From Littorina saxatilis (Eukaryota > Mollusca > Gastropoda > Littorinimorpha > Littorinidae), in the NCBI RefSeq assembly GCF_037325665.1, contig NC_090248.1:18856519-18920518 (forward strand): a stretch of DNA of 64,000 bases. The letters run 5' to 3'. Made by a program: the position numbers and the translations under genes. Shown here piece by piece: positions 44,641 through 59,100 of the stretch. Each line of letters begins with the position of its first letter. The stretch's first letter is position 1. The notes under the pieces are model-generated. The model saw only the letters and a program-made list of their open reading frames with translations, was not told the origin of the DNA and searched no databases.

Positions 44641-45380
44641 ACAAGTCGCGTAAGGCGAAAATACAATATTTAGTCAAGTAGCTGTCGAACTCACAGAATG
44701 AAACTGAACGCAATGCCATTTTACTCGTAGCATCGTCAGGCCACCGCTCATGGCAAAGGCAGTGAAATTGACAAGAAGAGCGGGGTAGTAGTTGCGCTAA
44801 GAAGGATAGCACGCTTTTCTGTACCTCTCTTTGTTTTAACTTTCTGAGCGTGTTTTTAATCCAAACATATCATATCTATATGTTTTTGGAATCAGGAACC
44901 GACAAGGAATAAGATGAAAGTGTTTTTAAATTGATTTGGACAATTTAATTTTGATAATAATTTTTATATATTTAATTTTCAGAGCTTGTTTTTAATCCGA
45001 ATATAACATATTTATATGTTTTTGGAATCAGCAAATGATGGAGAATAAGATAAACGTAAATTTGGATCGTTTTATAAATTGTTATTTTTTTTTACAATTT
45101 TCCGATTTTTAATGACCAAAGTCATTAATTAATTTTTAAGCCACCAAGCTGAAATGCAATACCAAATCCCGGGCTTCGTCGAAGATTACTTGACCAAAAT
45201 TTGAACCAATTTGGTTGAAAAATGAGGGCGTGACAGTGCCGCCTTAACTTTCACGAAAAGCCGGATATGACGTCATCAAAGACATTTATCAAAAAAATGA
45301 AAAAAACGTTCGGGGATTTCATACCCAGGAACTCTCATGTCAAATTTCATAAAGATCGGTCCAGTAGTTTAGTCTGAATC

Positions 45381-45417
<37 letters not shown>

Positions 45418-45502
45418 GCACACACGCACGCACATACACCACGACCCTCGTTTCGATTCCCCCTCGATGTTAAAATATTTAGTCAAAACTTGACTAAATA
45501 TA
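44641..45502 (+). mobile_element. Family-A element, full length
   Basis: It starts ACAAGTCGCGTAAGGCGAAA and ends AAAACTTGACTAAATATA. It contains the CA microsatellite at about 45387-45440 and a TGACGTCA octamer (45269-45276). It lies between the two GLYAT paralogues. Confidence 0.9.
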
Positions 45503-45504
45503 AT

Positions 45505-46207
45505 GACTCGCTGATAATTAACACTTTAATTTTTCATTCAATATTTTTTCATAACAAGTGTGTTTTTACTTATATTCAGTCCAGATGGTGGCCGACATAG
45601 AACTTGGCAATGGAATTTTGCAGAGTTCATTCCACATTGTGCGGTAATAATTTTGCAGGACCGTAACTAAACAAAAAAGGCAAAAAACCGTTTATCTCGA
45701 TTCTGATGGCGACGGATCGTTGATAAACCATTCTTTTTACGTTGAATCTTTCTTTAAAAATGTGGGGTCACAGCCCACGTCAATTCGAGGACAGATTGCA
45801 TTCAAAGCATGACTTCCTGATAATCAACACTTTATTCTTTCACTCAATGTTTTCATTAAAGTCTGGTTTTACAAGAGAGTCAGAAGCAGATATTCAAACA
45901 AATGATGAAAGTTTTGCATTTCTTAACAGGATGATGTACATTTCTAGCGAATCCTCTGAGTTGCCTAACGAGCCTAAGCCAGGATACACAGTCCAGAAGG
46001 AGGAGGTCATGTATGGCCCACATAGAAATTGCAATGGAATTTTGCAGTGTTTATTCCACACTGTGCGGAGTGAATCTTGCAGGACTCTAACTCAACAAAA
46101 AAGGCAATAAAACGTTTCTCTCCCTGGCGATTTTGTACAAGTAATACTTTTTACATTGAGTCTTTCTTCAACAATTTGGGGTCGTACACAGCCCACGTCA
46201 ATGGGAC
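45505..46207 (+). repeat. Local tandem duplication downstream of GLYAT-2
   Basis: Two units, about 45505-45795 and 45808-46207, share TGATAAT(T/C)AACACTTTA, GCAATGGAATTTTGCAG, CATTCCACATTGTGCGG-like and ACAGCCCACGTCAAT segments in the same order. The second unit has about 110 additional bases. A 122-codon open frame at 45742-46110 crosses the junction and is not recognised; it is probably not coding. Confidence 0.65.
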
Positions 46208-46278
46208 TGTGTAAAGTCCAAAGCAAGATACAGTGAAGTTAAACATAGCACTTTGGAGTCTAGGCACGGTTCACAGAT

Positions 46279-48139
46279 TTAAGGGGCAGTTATCATCCAT
46301 GCAACCTTAGAGTTCGGCACTGTCTTGAACCCCACAGAGTGATGCAGATTGATAGACTTTTCATTGTCTTCTTCAATCATTACATACACATCACGGCCTT
46401 CTTCAAAGAATTTTGCAGCCAGTTGTGAAACGATGACCTTGGCATAACCTTTTCTGCGGAAGTGGGGCTGAATGTAGAGCATTCCCATGGATCCATTGCT
46501 ATTACCCAGCATGTGTCCAACATGCTGTCCATCTTCCATTGTCAGAAAAACAGACGGGTGGTGACGTACAAGGTCACAGATGTAAAGGTCTGACCCGTCA
46601 TTGGAAAACTTCCATGTTGAGTTGACCACATCAACCACATCCTCTGTCACCGGTGAGATCTTCATTCCCTCAGGCACTGGACTGTTGAACAAACACAGAC
46701 GGGAATCAGTTCAACAGAAAAATAACACGAGGTTTGTATGAAACAAGCACACTTCATGAGACTCAAAATAATGTTACAGTCATACAGAAGTAACATCTTT
46801 GGAAATGTATTCGAACTTGTAGTTTGTAGGCCACCTTTAGTTTGACATCAAATGAAAAGATCTTTGCCTCTGTCATGAAGTCAGGGGAGTCTGTCATAAC
46901 ATAATGGTCGACACTCTTGTTCACTGGCACAGTATGTAAGACAAGTCGCGTAAGGCGAAAATACAACATTTAGTCAAGTAGCTGTCGAACTCACAGAATG
47001 AAACTGAACGCAACGCAACGCAGCAAGACCGTATACTCGTAGCATCGTCACTCCACCGCCCGTGGCAAAGGCAGTGCCAGTGAAATTGACAAGAAGAGCG
47101 GGGTATTCGTTGCGCTGAGAAGGATAGCACGCTTTTCTGTACCTCTCTTCGTTTTAACTTTCTGAGCGTGTTTTTAATCCAAACATATCATATCTATATG
47201 TTTTTGGAATCAGGAACCGACAAGGAATAAGATGAAAGTGTTTTTAAATTGATTTCGAAAAATAATTTTTATATATTTAATTTTCAGAGCTTGTTGTTAA
47301 TCTAAATATAACATATTTATATGTTTTTGGAATCAGCAAATGATGGAGAATAAGATGAACGTAAATTTGGATCGTTTTATAAAATAAATATTTTTTTTTA
47401 CAATTTTCAGATTTTTAATGACTAAAATCATTAATTAATTTTTAAGCCACCAAGCTGAAATGCAATACCGAAGTCCGGGCTTCGTCGAAGATTACTTGAC
47501 CAAAATTTCAACCAATTTGGTTGAAAAATGAGGGCGTGACAGTGCCGCCTCAACTTTCACGAAAAGCCGGATATGACGTCATCAAAGACATTTATCAAAA
47601 AAATGAAAAAAACGTGTGAGGATACCATACCCAGGAACTCTCATGTCAAATTTCATAAAGATCGGTCCAGTAGTTTAGTCTGAACCGCTCTACACACACA
47701 GACACACACACATACACCATGACCCTCGTCTCGATTCCCCCCTCTACGTTAAAACATTTAGTCAAAACTTGACTAAATGTAAAAAAAGAATGATTGGACC
47801 TACGATATTAGCCTCTGTCTCAAAAGGCTGTCTGCCATATAAAAACATTGACACTTTTCAGTTCAATTCAATTCAATTCAATTCAATAAAACTTTATTAT
47901 CTGAGTGCAACAAACAGAAATGTTTCTTTTGGCTCATGTACAAAAACTTCACATAAAAACACACTCTAAGAACATATAGACACATAAAAGTACACATCAA
48001 TACACACATAACCCAAACCACACATATCCATACCCGCACCCTCACATACACCCTCGTACATACTCTCGTTTATCATTGATAATCATCGATACAGTATGGT
48101 TAATATAATTGCTAGTCAACTTAATTAAAACTCAAAATA

Positions 48140-48199
<60 letters not shown>

Positions 48200-48440
48200 T
48201 AGAGGAATACCCGGCTTCGCCGGGTGAATCGCGAGACAGAGACAGACAGCGTGGCGGTTCACCACAATCACCTTTGAAGGCGAAGTCCTCTGAAACGGGA
48301 TTGAGAATTTTAGAGCTTATTTCTAAGCCCTATATTAACTGCAATGGCTTCTCAAAGGCCAGAACATACAGACAGACAATGGCGCCAGACCCCATCACAA
48401 ACAGAACTCTACAATCCACAGGTGTTGCCTACACACACAC

Positions 48441-48520
<80 letters not shown>

Positions 48521-49478
48521 GCCGTATATATCTATCTATATATATAAATATATAGAGATAGATGACAGTGGATTTTTCGATAAATAGATTCGACCTTTGC
48601 ACTTTTACAGTGAGGACAACGTAGGGGTACATGGAAGGAAAGCCCACAACTTCTAAGGCGAACAACTCTGCAGAGTCTGCTGTGAAGGGTGACGGTAGTC
48701 TCCCTGTCACACTCGACCCCCTTTGAATGAACTTTGTCCCCAAAGTTCCGAACCATGGACCCGCCAAGCTTAGGTCCCTCCCAGGTGGAATGGGAACAGC
48801 ACGAAAATGATTCAGTGGCCTGAACATTTCATGTCGAGTCCCATCGCTGTCGACGACGCCGAGTGCCGAAACACCATAATCACCTTTGAAGGCGAAGTCC
48901 ACTCAAACGGGATTGAGAAGAACTGTTATGGCTTCTCGAAGGAAGGCCTGAACATACAGACACACCAAAAGCCGCCAGACCACATCACAAACTCTACAAT
49001 CCACAGGTGTTGCCCACACACACACACAAACACACACACACACACACAGAGAAGCCGTATATATATATGTATATCTATATCTATAAATATATAGAGATAG
49101 ATGACAGTGTATTTTTCGCGTGGCTATAAATTGATTCGACCTTTTCACTTTTACAGTAAGGACAACTTACGGGTGCAATGAAAGCGTTCTGGACAGTGCA
49201 GTGACATTCTAAAAATAGTAACGTAGTAACGGGAATATGGACTGACGCCACACGAAGGAAGGGAGATAAACGCTGAAAACACTGGAGAAGATAAGGAAGA
49301 GTTACTGGGAATGGATCCAGAGAAAAACCAAAATCGGTTCAGCGCTGCGCGCTGAGAGCACGTGTTGAAAATTCTCATCGACCAGGTTCTGTGCGGGGTC
49401 TACCTGAATATGCCCACCAAATTTGAAGCAGATCCATCGAGAACTTTGGCCGTGCATCGCGGACACACACACACACAC

Positions 49479-49513
<35 letters not shown>

Positions 49514-49631
49514 CAAGTCGTATATATATATATAGATATATAAAAAAAAGAAGTCTTCTTTAAAATGTTATCATAAGGTAGGCAATAAAAGCTTCTTTCT
49601 GTGAAATACAGTTGATATAGGACATGCTCTC

Positions 49632-49721
<90 letters not shown>

Positions 49722-50474
49722 ATGCCCTCAAAATGTTTTTCCACGCACACTGTCTCTCTCACATTTGCTATGCATCTACTGTCTGGTGCAATGCCAGTGA
49801 TGTTCATATAAAGAAAATAAACACACTTCACAAGAGAGGTGTAAAGTTATTAAACCGAGATCCCAATATGACTACTCAAGAAAAATACACTCAACTGAAC
49901 ATTCTTCCGCTACACCAGCAGTTCTTTTTAAATGCTAGTGTTTTCATGTTTAAAATGTACAACCATGAAACACCTTCATACATCCAAGACCTGTTTGAGC
50001 GTCCTCCTGGTAGAGCGAGGCTTTTGAATTATACGCTACCGCTCCCACGCATTGATTTGTATAAATCTAGTTTATCCTACTGGGGATCGCTTGTGTGGAA
50101 TATACTTCCAATGTACTGTAAAACATGTCAAACCCTTTCATCTTTTAAAAAAAATGTTCGAAAATATCTTTGTCAAAAATAATTCTCTCCCTACACTTTA
50201 AAATCATAACTGTTACTGCATAACATCTTAATCATCATTTTATTAATCAATGAACCACGTTATTATAGCTAGTGTTTTTGTTAGTTTTAACCTGATTACA
50301 AATTCTTAGTTAATTAGTTATTCGTTTGGCTGTTCAATACATGTTATATAAATATATAATTGTAATGTATAATGTCATGTATGTCTAAAAGGGACAGGTT
50401 GGAAGATTAGGCATTGCCTAAAACCTTTATCCCTTTGTATTAAAGTTTTGAATCTGAATCTGAATCTGAATCTG

Positions 50475-50535
<61 letters not shown>

Positions 50536-53500
50536 CTCTCTCTCTCTCATATTTCTCTCAGGCTGTCAGATTATACCAGAGTAACGTTCATTGGCAGTTA
50601 AATGTGATTTATAACAGAAATGGCATTGGGCACAAAGAACTTCAAAGGAGTTTTTGCGTACGAATGGAACTTTGTAGCGTCTGCCTGGAGGCAGTTTTAC
50701 AAACTGTGAGAATAAGGGTTGCTCTTGTGTGATGCTGATGGCTTTGCGTTTGACTGCGGTGACGTACAGATCTGTCAGTGGTGTTTGTTTGATGCCTCTT
50801 GGCACAGTATGTCAGAACAAATCACGATGGGACTGATGATATCAAACATGAAATATACCAACAAGGAGACAGTCTGGCAAGCTAAATATATGGTTGAAAA
50901 CGACGTTAAACACCAAATAAAGAAAGAAAGTAAAGCTAAATATATTTTAGGGTACAGCAAACCTGCCCTGGTAACCACCTCTCAGAAAAGACCACCCACC
51001 CATTTTGACAGCATCCCAGACAATTGTTTTTCTCTCATATCAACCACTTTAGGGGGAGGGGGTAGTTGGGTGGGTGGGGGGCAGGGGCGGATCAGTTCAT
51101 TTTATGGGGGGGGTTTCCAAAAGTATATTGTGAAGATATGGGTGTGAAGGCGCGAAGCGCCGAGCCGACGGCGCGAAGCGCCTAGCTTGCTAGGGGGGTC
51201 CGGGGGCATGCCCCCCCGGAAAATTTTGAAAAAAAGGATGCAAAATGGTGCAAGCTGGTGCATTCTGAGGATGATCATTACCAGTTCCAGGCAGCAGATT
51301 TTGTCACTGATTAATACCCACAAAATTGAAACTCAACCCAAAAAAACACACAAAAATATTTTTATTTTTTGGCTGGGGGGGGGTTTCCGGAAACCCCAGA
51401 AACCCCCCCCTCGTCCGCCCCTGGGGGGGGGGGGGGGACATTATCCCTCCCAATGTTTTGACAGGTTGACAATGGCTCAAATATGTCTGTTCATAAGAGG
51501 GTTTGCTGTAATATGAAAACCCAACCCCATCAGAACTACTCACATCTGTTTCAGGTCCTGTCTTGTGGCTTTCAGCAGGAGTGCAGGCTCTGGTTGCACA
51601 GGTCCAACCTTCTTTTCTTCAATTAGCGCCATCACCACCGGCCAAAGACTGTCTGGGACGGCTACTCAAAAGACACACACATTTTCTTAAAATCTGCAGG
51701 TATTCACACTAAGTAGAAAGAAGCGTTAAAATAAAAATAAAAATGGTTGTGACTGTAACGTATTGTTTTGTCAATAACAAACGTTCCAACAACTTAACTT
51801 TCTTGTTTTTGGTTGTGATAAGGACAACGGGAAATGCTGAGTAAAGATGAATTAAAAGGAATGCTACATGCATTCCTATTTGTAATTGCTGTGAACTAGG
51901 ACAGTGGGAAATAGCTTCAAACATAATTATACGCACAAAACTAAACGTGTGAAATTAAAACCTGATTCATTGATGAGAAGTTATTTTTTAAAACAAAGCA
52001 TGAAACTCTTTTGTCAAAGAAATATGTTGTCTAAGAAATATCAGGGTAAAGAAATTCCCACACCTGAGAGAGAATCTGGTCTTAAAAAGGAGGGAGAGAG
52101 AATCTGGTCTTAAAAAGGAGGGAGAGAGAATCTAGTCTAAAAAAGGAGGGAGTCTTGAAATGGAGTTAATTTTACTGAGGGCACTTACTTAAATATCGAG
52201 GGGTCTTCAATCAATCAATCAATATGAGGCTTATATCGCGCGTATTCCGTGGGTACAGTTCTAAGCGCAAGGATTTTTTTTTTATAGTTTATTTTATGCA
52301 ATTTATATCGCGCACATATTCAAGGCGCAGGGATTTATTTATGCCGTGTGAGATGGAATTATTTTTACACAATACATCACGCATTCACATCGGCCAGCAG
52401 ATCGCAGCCATTTCGGCGCATATCCTACTTTTCACGGCCTATTATTCCAAGTCACACGGGTATTTTGGTGGACATTTTTATCTATGCCTATACAATTTTG
52501 CCAGGAAATACCCTTTTGTCAATCGTGGGATCTTTAACGTGCACACCCCAATGTAGTGTACACGAAGGGACCTCGGTTTTTCGTCTCATCCGAAGGGGGG
52601 TTCCACTATATATATGTCACAGCACTTACCACTCAATGTTGCCGTTTTGCTCCAGTCCACAAGGCGTTTGTCTTGTAGCAGATTGGTCAAGGCTTTTTCG
52701 TTCACAGCAAACATCCCAAGATTTATGTTTTGGAAAAACTTTTTACCCTCCAGCTGCAATGTAACAGCATGTTATATTCAGTTTGACCAAATCATCATTC
52801 AAAACTTCCTTCCTGCATCACACATTGCAAATACCTTACTCACAGATACAAACACACATGTAATCCAGTGCTCTGACATTTGTAAACTGTGTGAAGGTCT
52901 TAACAGTCAATGGGAGATAATTTAAAATTGTGCGTTCAAATTGTTTTGTTTCATGGTGGGCAGAAGAAGTCTATTATTCAACCGAAAGTGGTTGCATTTC
53001 CAGCAGGTGGATGGTGCACTTCCTGTGAGTGTTTTTGCGGCATTCATGGAATGCACGTAAAACATCCCACTAAATCCATTGATACAATGATATTAGACAC
53101 AGCAAAGTTACCCCCCTTTTAATACCCCTCACCCCCCCCCCAATCTAATTAAAGACTCCCACCCTTTCGAGACTCAGATTTTCTGTTCTTATCCTTTGTA
53201 AACATCCCCCATTTTAATACTCCCTCCTTTTTCTAAGACCTGATCTCAGATTTATTTTAGATCTTAAAGATGGGTGTCCACTGTACATTAAGTATTATGA
53301 CGATGGTACGAACATTGGCCTGGGACCCACCTTATGACCAGCAGAGTTGACAGCAGCACTCACGGCCTGTGGGTCCGGCCACCGGTCCACAAAGAAGTCC
53401 ACATATGGAAATTTGCCCTGAAGATGGGTCTTCAGGTCATCATATAACTGTTACAGAACACAACTCTCATTTCAGGGAAAAATAAAAATCTTACTGTTGT

Positions 53501-56075
53501 CTTGATCCAGGATATTTAAATGATAACAACTATTTTATCATGTCGGCAAAACATGAAAATTCTCAGTCACACTTCTATTATTTTTATACATGTAGTAGTA
53601 CGAGTACATGTTTGTGTAATTAATCTGCACCAAATCATTTCTCGGACTCTGACTGCAGATAAATTGTGACCCTCCACCACGGAATGAGTCGCATGTCACC
53701 TTTGCATGATTTTCATATTTTTACATTTTTCTACGGAGTTTTTTTATGCTCTATGCAGTGGTGAAACCCGTTTTAGAAAAGAGCGAAAACTGTTTGAGTT
53801 ATAAGCCTGTGACTAAGGTGACCCTCACACTGTTACCAGACACCCCCCGGACTTATATTAAGCCTAGCGCAGGACCGCGCGAGGTCGTGACATGCGACTC
53901 ATTTCGTGGTGGAGGGTCACAATTGTCCAGAAATCTAGCTGCCTCAACTCATTAACTCTAACAGAGCTCAAACCAGTCTTTTTGTCTAACTTTGTTTCTA
54001 CCATATTGATTACGAACAGCAGGTCTCTTATTCAGTATGATGATGCTGACTGCTACATCACTGAAATTCTGGATTAAATATCTCAAAATCGTTCAATTAT
54101 AACAGAGTATATCTATATCTATCTCTACTATATATATAAAAATGGATGTAAGTGTGTGTGTGTGTGTGTGTGTCTGTGTGTCTGTCTGTGGTCGCCATAG
54201 CTCAGAGACGGCAAGAGGAAGGAACAAGATAGTTTGCATGCACACTCCCTAGGAGCCGCAGATGTGCACCTGGGTTTTAGTTTCTTGATTCATTGTTTCC
54301 TTCCTCAGATTATGAATCTCCCCTTCAAGAACAGTCTTTATAGTGCAAGACCAGTTCAGTGCCTAGTGTTCACATGTAGCTAGCACATAATGCCAGTGAT
54401 ATTAGAGACTCTCTATTGCTCCTATGACGGGAAGAAAGTAAGAAAGAACAAGTCGCGTAAGGCGAAAATACAACATTTAGTCAAGTAGCTGTCGAACTCA
54501 CAGAATGAAACTGAACGCAATGCAACGCAGCAAGACCGTATACTCGTAGCATCGTCAGTCCACCGCTCACGGCATAGGCAGTGAAATTGACAAGAAGAGC
54601 GGGGTAGTAGTTGCGCTGGGAAGGATAGCACGCTTTTCTGTACCTCTCTTCGTTTTAACTTTCTGAGCGTGTTTTTAATCCAAACATATCATATCTATAT
54701 GGTTTTGGAATCAGGAACCGACAAGGAATAAGATGAAAGTGTTTTTAAATTGATTTCGAAAATTTAATTTTGATAATAATTTTTATATATTCAATTTTCA
54801 GAGCTTGTTTTTAATCCGAATATAGCATATATATATGTTTTTGGAATCAGCAAATGATGGAGAATAAGATAAACGTAAATTTGGATCATTTTATAAAAAA
54901 CATATTTTTTTTACAATTTTCAGATGTTTAATGACCAAAGTCATTAATTAATTTTTAAGCCACCACGCTGAAATGCAATACCGAAGTCCGGGCTTCGTCG
55001 AACATTACCCGACCAAAATTTCAACCAATTTGGTTGAAAAATGAGGGCGTGACAGTGCCGCCTCAACTTTCACGAAAAGCCGGATATGACGTCATCAAAG
55101 ACATTTATCAAAAAAATGAAAAAAACGTTCGGGGATTTCATACCCAGGAACTCTCATGTCAAATTTCATAAAGATCGGTCCAGTAGTTTAGTCTGAATCG
55201 CTCTACACACACACACACACACAGACACACGCACATACACCACGACCCTCGTCTCGATTCCCCCCTCTACGTTAAAACATTTAGTCAAAACTTGACTAAA
55301 TGTAACAAGTCGCGTAAGGCGAAAATACAATATTTAGTCAAGTAGCTGTCGAACTCACAGAATGAAACTGAACGCAATGCCATTTTTCAGCAAGACCGTA
55401 TACTCGTAGCATCGTCAGTCCACCGCTCATGGCAAAGGCAGTGAAATTGACAAGAAGAGCGGGGTAGTAGTTGCGCTAAGAAGGATAGCACGCTTTTCTG
55501 TACCTCTCTTCGTTTTAACTTTCTGAGCGTGTTTTTAATCCAAACATATCATATCTATATGTTTTTGGAATCAGGAACCGACAAGGAATAAGATGAAAGT
55601 GTTTTTAAATTGATTTCGACAATTTAATTTTGATAATAATTTTTATATATTTAATTTTCAGAGCTTGTTTTTAATCCGAATATAACATATTTATATGTTT
55701 TTGGAATCAGCAAATGATGGAGAATAAGATAAACGTAAATTTGGATCGTTTTATAAAAGAAATATTTTTTTTACAATTTTCAGATTTTTAATGACCAAAG
55801 TCATTAATTAATTTTTAAGCCACCAAGCTGAAATGCAATACCGAAGTCCGGGCTTCGTCGAAGATTACTTGACCAAAATTTCAACCAATTTGGTTGAAAA
55901 ATGAGGGCGTGACAGTGCCGCCTCAACTTTCACGAAAAGCCGGATATGACGTCATCAAAGACATTTATTAAAAAAAAATTAAAAAAACGTATGGGGATAT
56001 CATACCCAGGAACTCTCATGTCAAATTTCATAAAGATCGGTCCAGTAGTTTGGTCTGAATCGCTCTACACGCACG

Positions 56076-56114
<39 letters not shown>

Positions 56115-59100
56115 ACACACATACACCACGACCCTCGTTTCGATTCCCCCTCGATGTTAAAATATTTAGTCAAAACTTGACTAAATATAAAAACAAGTCG
56201 CGTAAGGCGAAAATACAACATTTAGTCAAGTTGTCGAACTAACAGAATGAAACTGAACGCAATGCAATTTTTCAGCAAGACCGTATACTCGTAGCATCGT
56301 CAGTCCACCGCTCGTGGCAAAGGCAGTGAAATTGACAAGAAGAGCGGGGTAGTAGTTGCGCTGAGAAGGATAGCACGCTTTTCTGTACCTCTCTTCGTTT
56401 TAACTTTCTGAGCGTGTTTTTAATCCAAACATATCATATCTATATGTTTTTGGAATCAGGAACCGACAAGGAATAAGATGAAAGTGTTCTTAAATTGATT
56501 TCGAAAATTTAATTTTGATCATAATTTTTATATTTTTAATTTTCAGAGCTTGTTTTTAATCCAAATATAACATATTTATATGTTTTTGTAATCAGAAAAG
56601 GATGAAAAATAAGATGAACGTAAATTTGGACCGTTTAAATTTTTTTTTTTTTTACAATTTTCAGATTTTTAATGACCAAAGTCATTAATCAATTTTTAAG
56701 CCACCAAGCTGAAATGCAATACCAAAGACCGGCCTTCGTCGAAGATTGCTTGGCCAAAATTTCAATCAATTTGATTGAAAAATGAGGGTGTGACAGTGCC
56801 GCCTCAACTTTTAGAAAAAGCCGGATATGACGTCATCAAAGGTATTTATCGCAAAAAAGAAAAAAACGTCCGGGGATATCATTCCCAGGAACTCTCATGT
56901 AAAATGTCAAAAAGATCGGTCCAGTAGTTTGGTCTGAATCGCTCTACACACACAGACACACACACATACACCACACCCTCGTCTCGATTCCCCCTCTATG
57001 TTAAAACATTCAGTCAAAACTTGACTAAATGTAACAAGTCGCGTAAGGCGAAAATACAATATTTAGTCAAGTAGCTGTCGAACTCACAGAATGAAACTGA
57101 ACGCAACGCAACGCAGCAAGACCGTATACTCGTAGCATTGTCACTCCACCGCCCGTGGCAAAGGCAGTGTCCGTGGAATTGACAAGAAGAGCGGGGTATT
57201 CGTTGCGCTGAGAAGGATAGCACGCTTTTCTGTACCTCTCTTCGTTTTAACTTTCTGAGCGTGTTTTTAATCCAAACATATCATATCTATATATTTTTGG
57301 AATCAGGAACCGACAAGGAATAAGATGAAAGTGTTTTTAAATTGATTTCGAAAAAAAAATTTGGATAATAATTTTTATATATTTAATTTTCAGAGCTTGT
57401 TTTTAATCCGAATATAACATATTTATATGTTTTTGGAATCAGCAAATGATGGAGAATAAGATAAACGTAAATTTGGATCGTTTTATAAATTTTTATTTTT
57501 TTTTACAATTTTCCGATTTTTAATGACCAAAGTCATTAATTAATTTTTAAGCCACCAAGCTGAAATGCAATACCGAAGTCCGGGCTTCGTCGAAGATTAC
57601 TTGACCAAAATTTCAACCAATTTGGTTCAAAAATGAGGGCGTGACAGTGCCGCCTCAACTTTCACGAAAAGCCGGATATGACGTCATCAAAGACATTTAT
57701 CAAAAAAATGAAAAAAACGTATGGGGATTTCATACCCAGGAACTCTCATGTCAAATTTCATAAAGATCGGTCCAGTAGTTTAGTCTGAATCGCTCTACAC
57801 ACACACACAGACACACAGACACACAGACACACGCACATACACCACGACCCTCGTTTCGATTCCCCCTCGATGTTAAAATATTTAGTCAAAACTTGACTAA
57901 ATATAACAAGTCGCGTAAGGCGAAAATACAATATTTAGTCAAGTAGCTGTCGAACTCACAGAATGAAACTGAACGCAATGCAACGCAGCAAGACCGTATA
58001 CTCGTAGTCCACCGCTCACGGCATAGGCAGTGAAATTGACAAGAAGAGCGGGGTAGTAGTTGCGCTAAGAAGGATAGCACGCTTTTCTGTACCTCTCTTT
58101 GTTTTAACTTTCTGAGCGTGTTTTTAATCCAAACATATCATATCTATATGTTTTTGGAATCAGGAACCGACAAGGAATAAGATGAAAGTGTTTTTAAATT
58201 GATTTGGACAATTTAATTTTGATAATAATTTTTATATATTTAATTTTCAGAGCTTGTTTTTAATCCGAATATAACATATTTATATGTTTTTGGAATCAGC
58301 AAATGATGGAGAATAAGATAAACGTAAATTTGGATCGTTTTATAAATTTTTATTTTTTTTTACAATTTTCCGATTTTTAATGACCAAAGTCATTAATTAA
58401 TTTTTAAGCCACCAAGCTGAAATGCAATACCGAAGTCCGGGCTTCGTCGAAGATTACTTGACCAAAATTTCAACCAATTTGGTTGAAAAATGAGGGCGTG
58501 ACAGTGCCGCCTCAACTTTCACGAAAAGCCGGATATGACGTCATCAAAGACATTTATCAAAAAAATGAAAAAAACGTTCGGGGATTTCATTCCCAGGAAC
58601 TCTCATGTAAAATTTCATAAAGATCGGTCCAGTAGTTTGGTCTGAATCGCTCTACACACACACACGCACAAACACACACACATACACCACACCCTCGTCT
58701 CGATTCCCCCTCTATGTTAAAACATTCAGTCAAAACTTGACTAAATGTAAAAAGACCGGACAGTTCCGGAAAGTTGTGGAAGCGAAGGGAGGTAACTCTT
58801 ACTTTGTTATACCTTGAAGGGAGGTAACTCTGATTATGCAGGCATGTCGGATTGGAAAATCAGAAACACCGGGCGAAGCCAGTCCTCAGACTGCTGAAGT
58901 ATCTAGAATGTTCCCAAGGAAGGGAGATAACTCCTGTGAAAGTTATTTCTTTAACAACAGAATGATGTTGGTGGTAGTAACAGACTTAGCAATGAACAAC
59001 AATATCTACAATTTTGATTCATATCAGTCTACTCTCTTACAAATGCATTCGGGCGATGCCAACACCCGGGCGGAGCCGGGCCCTGACTGCTGGGCTATCA

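Noticed and set aside
45742-46110. 122-codon open frame as a gene
   Set aside because: It spans the junction of a local tandem duplication, has no domain or splice support, and is not matched downstream of the other paralogue.
48109-48555. 148-codon open frame through TA and CA tracts
   Set aside because: Low-complexity translation across a Helitron; no coding evidence.
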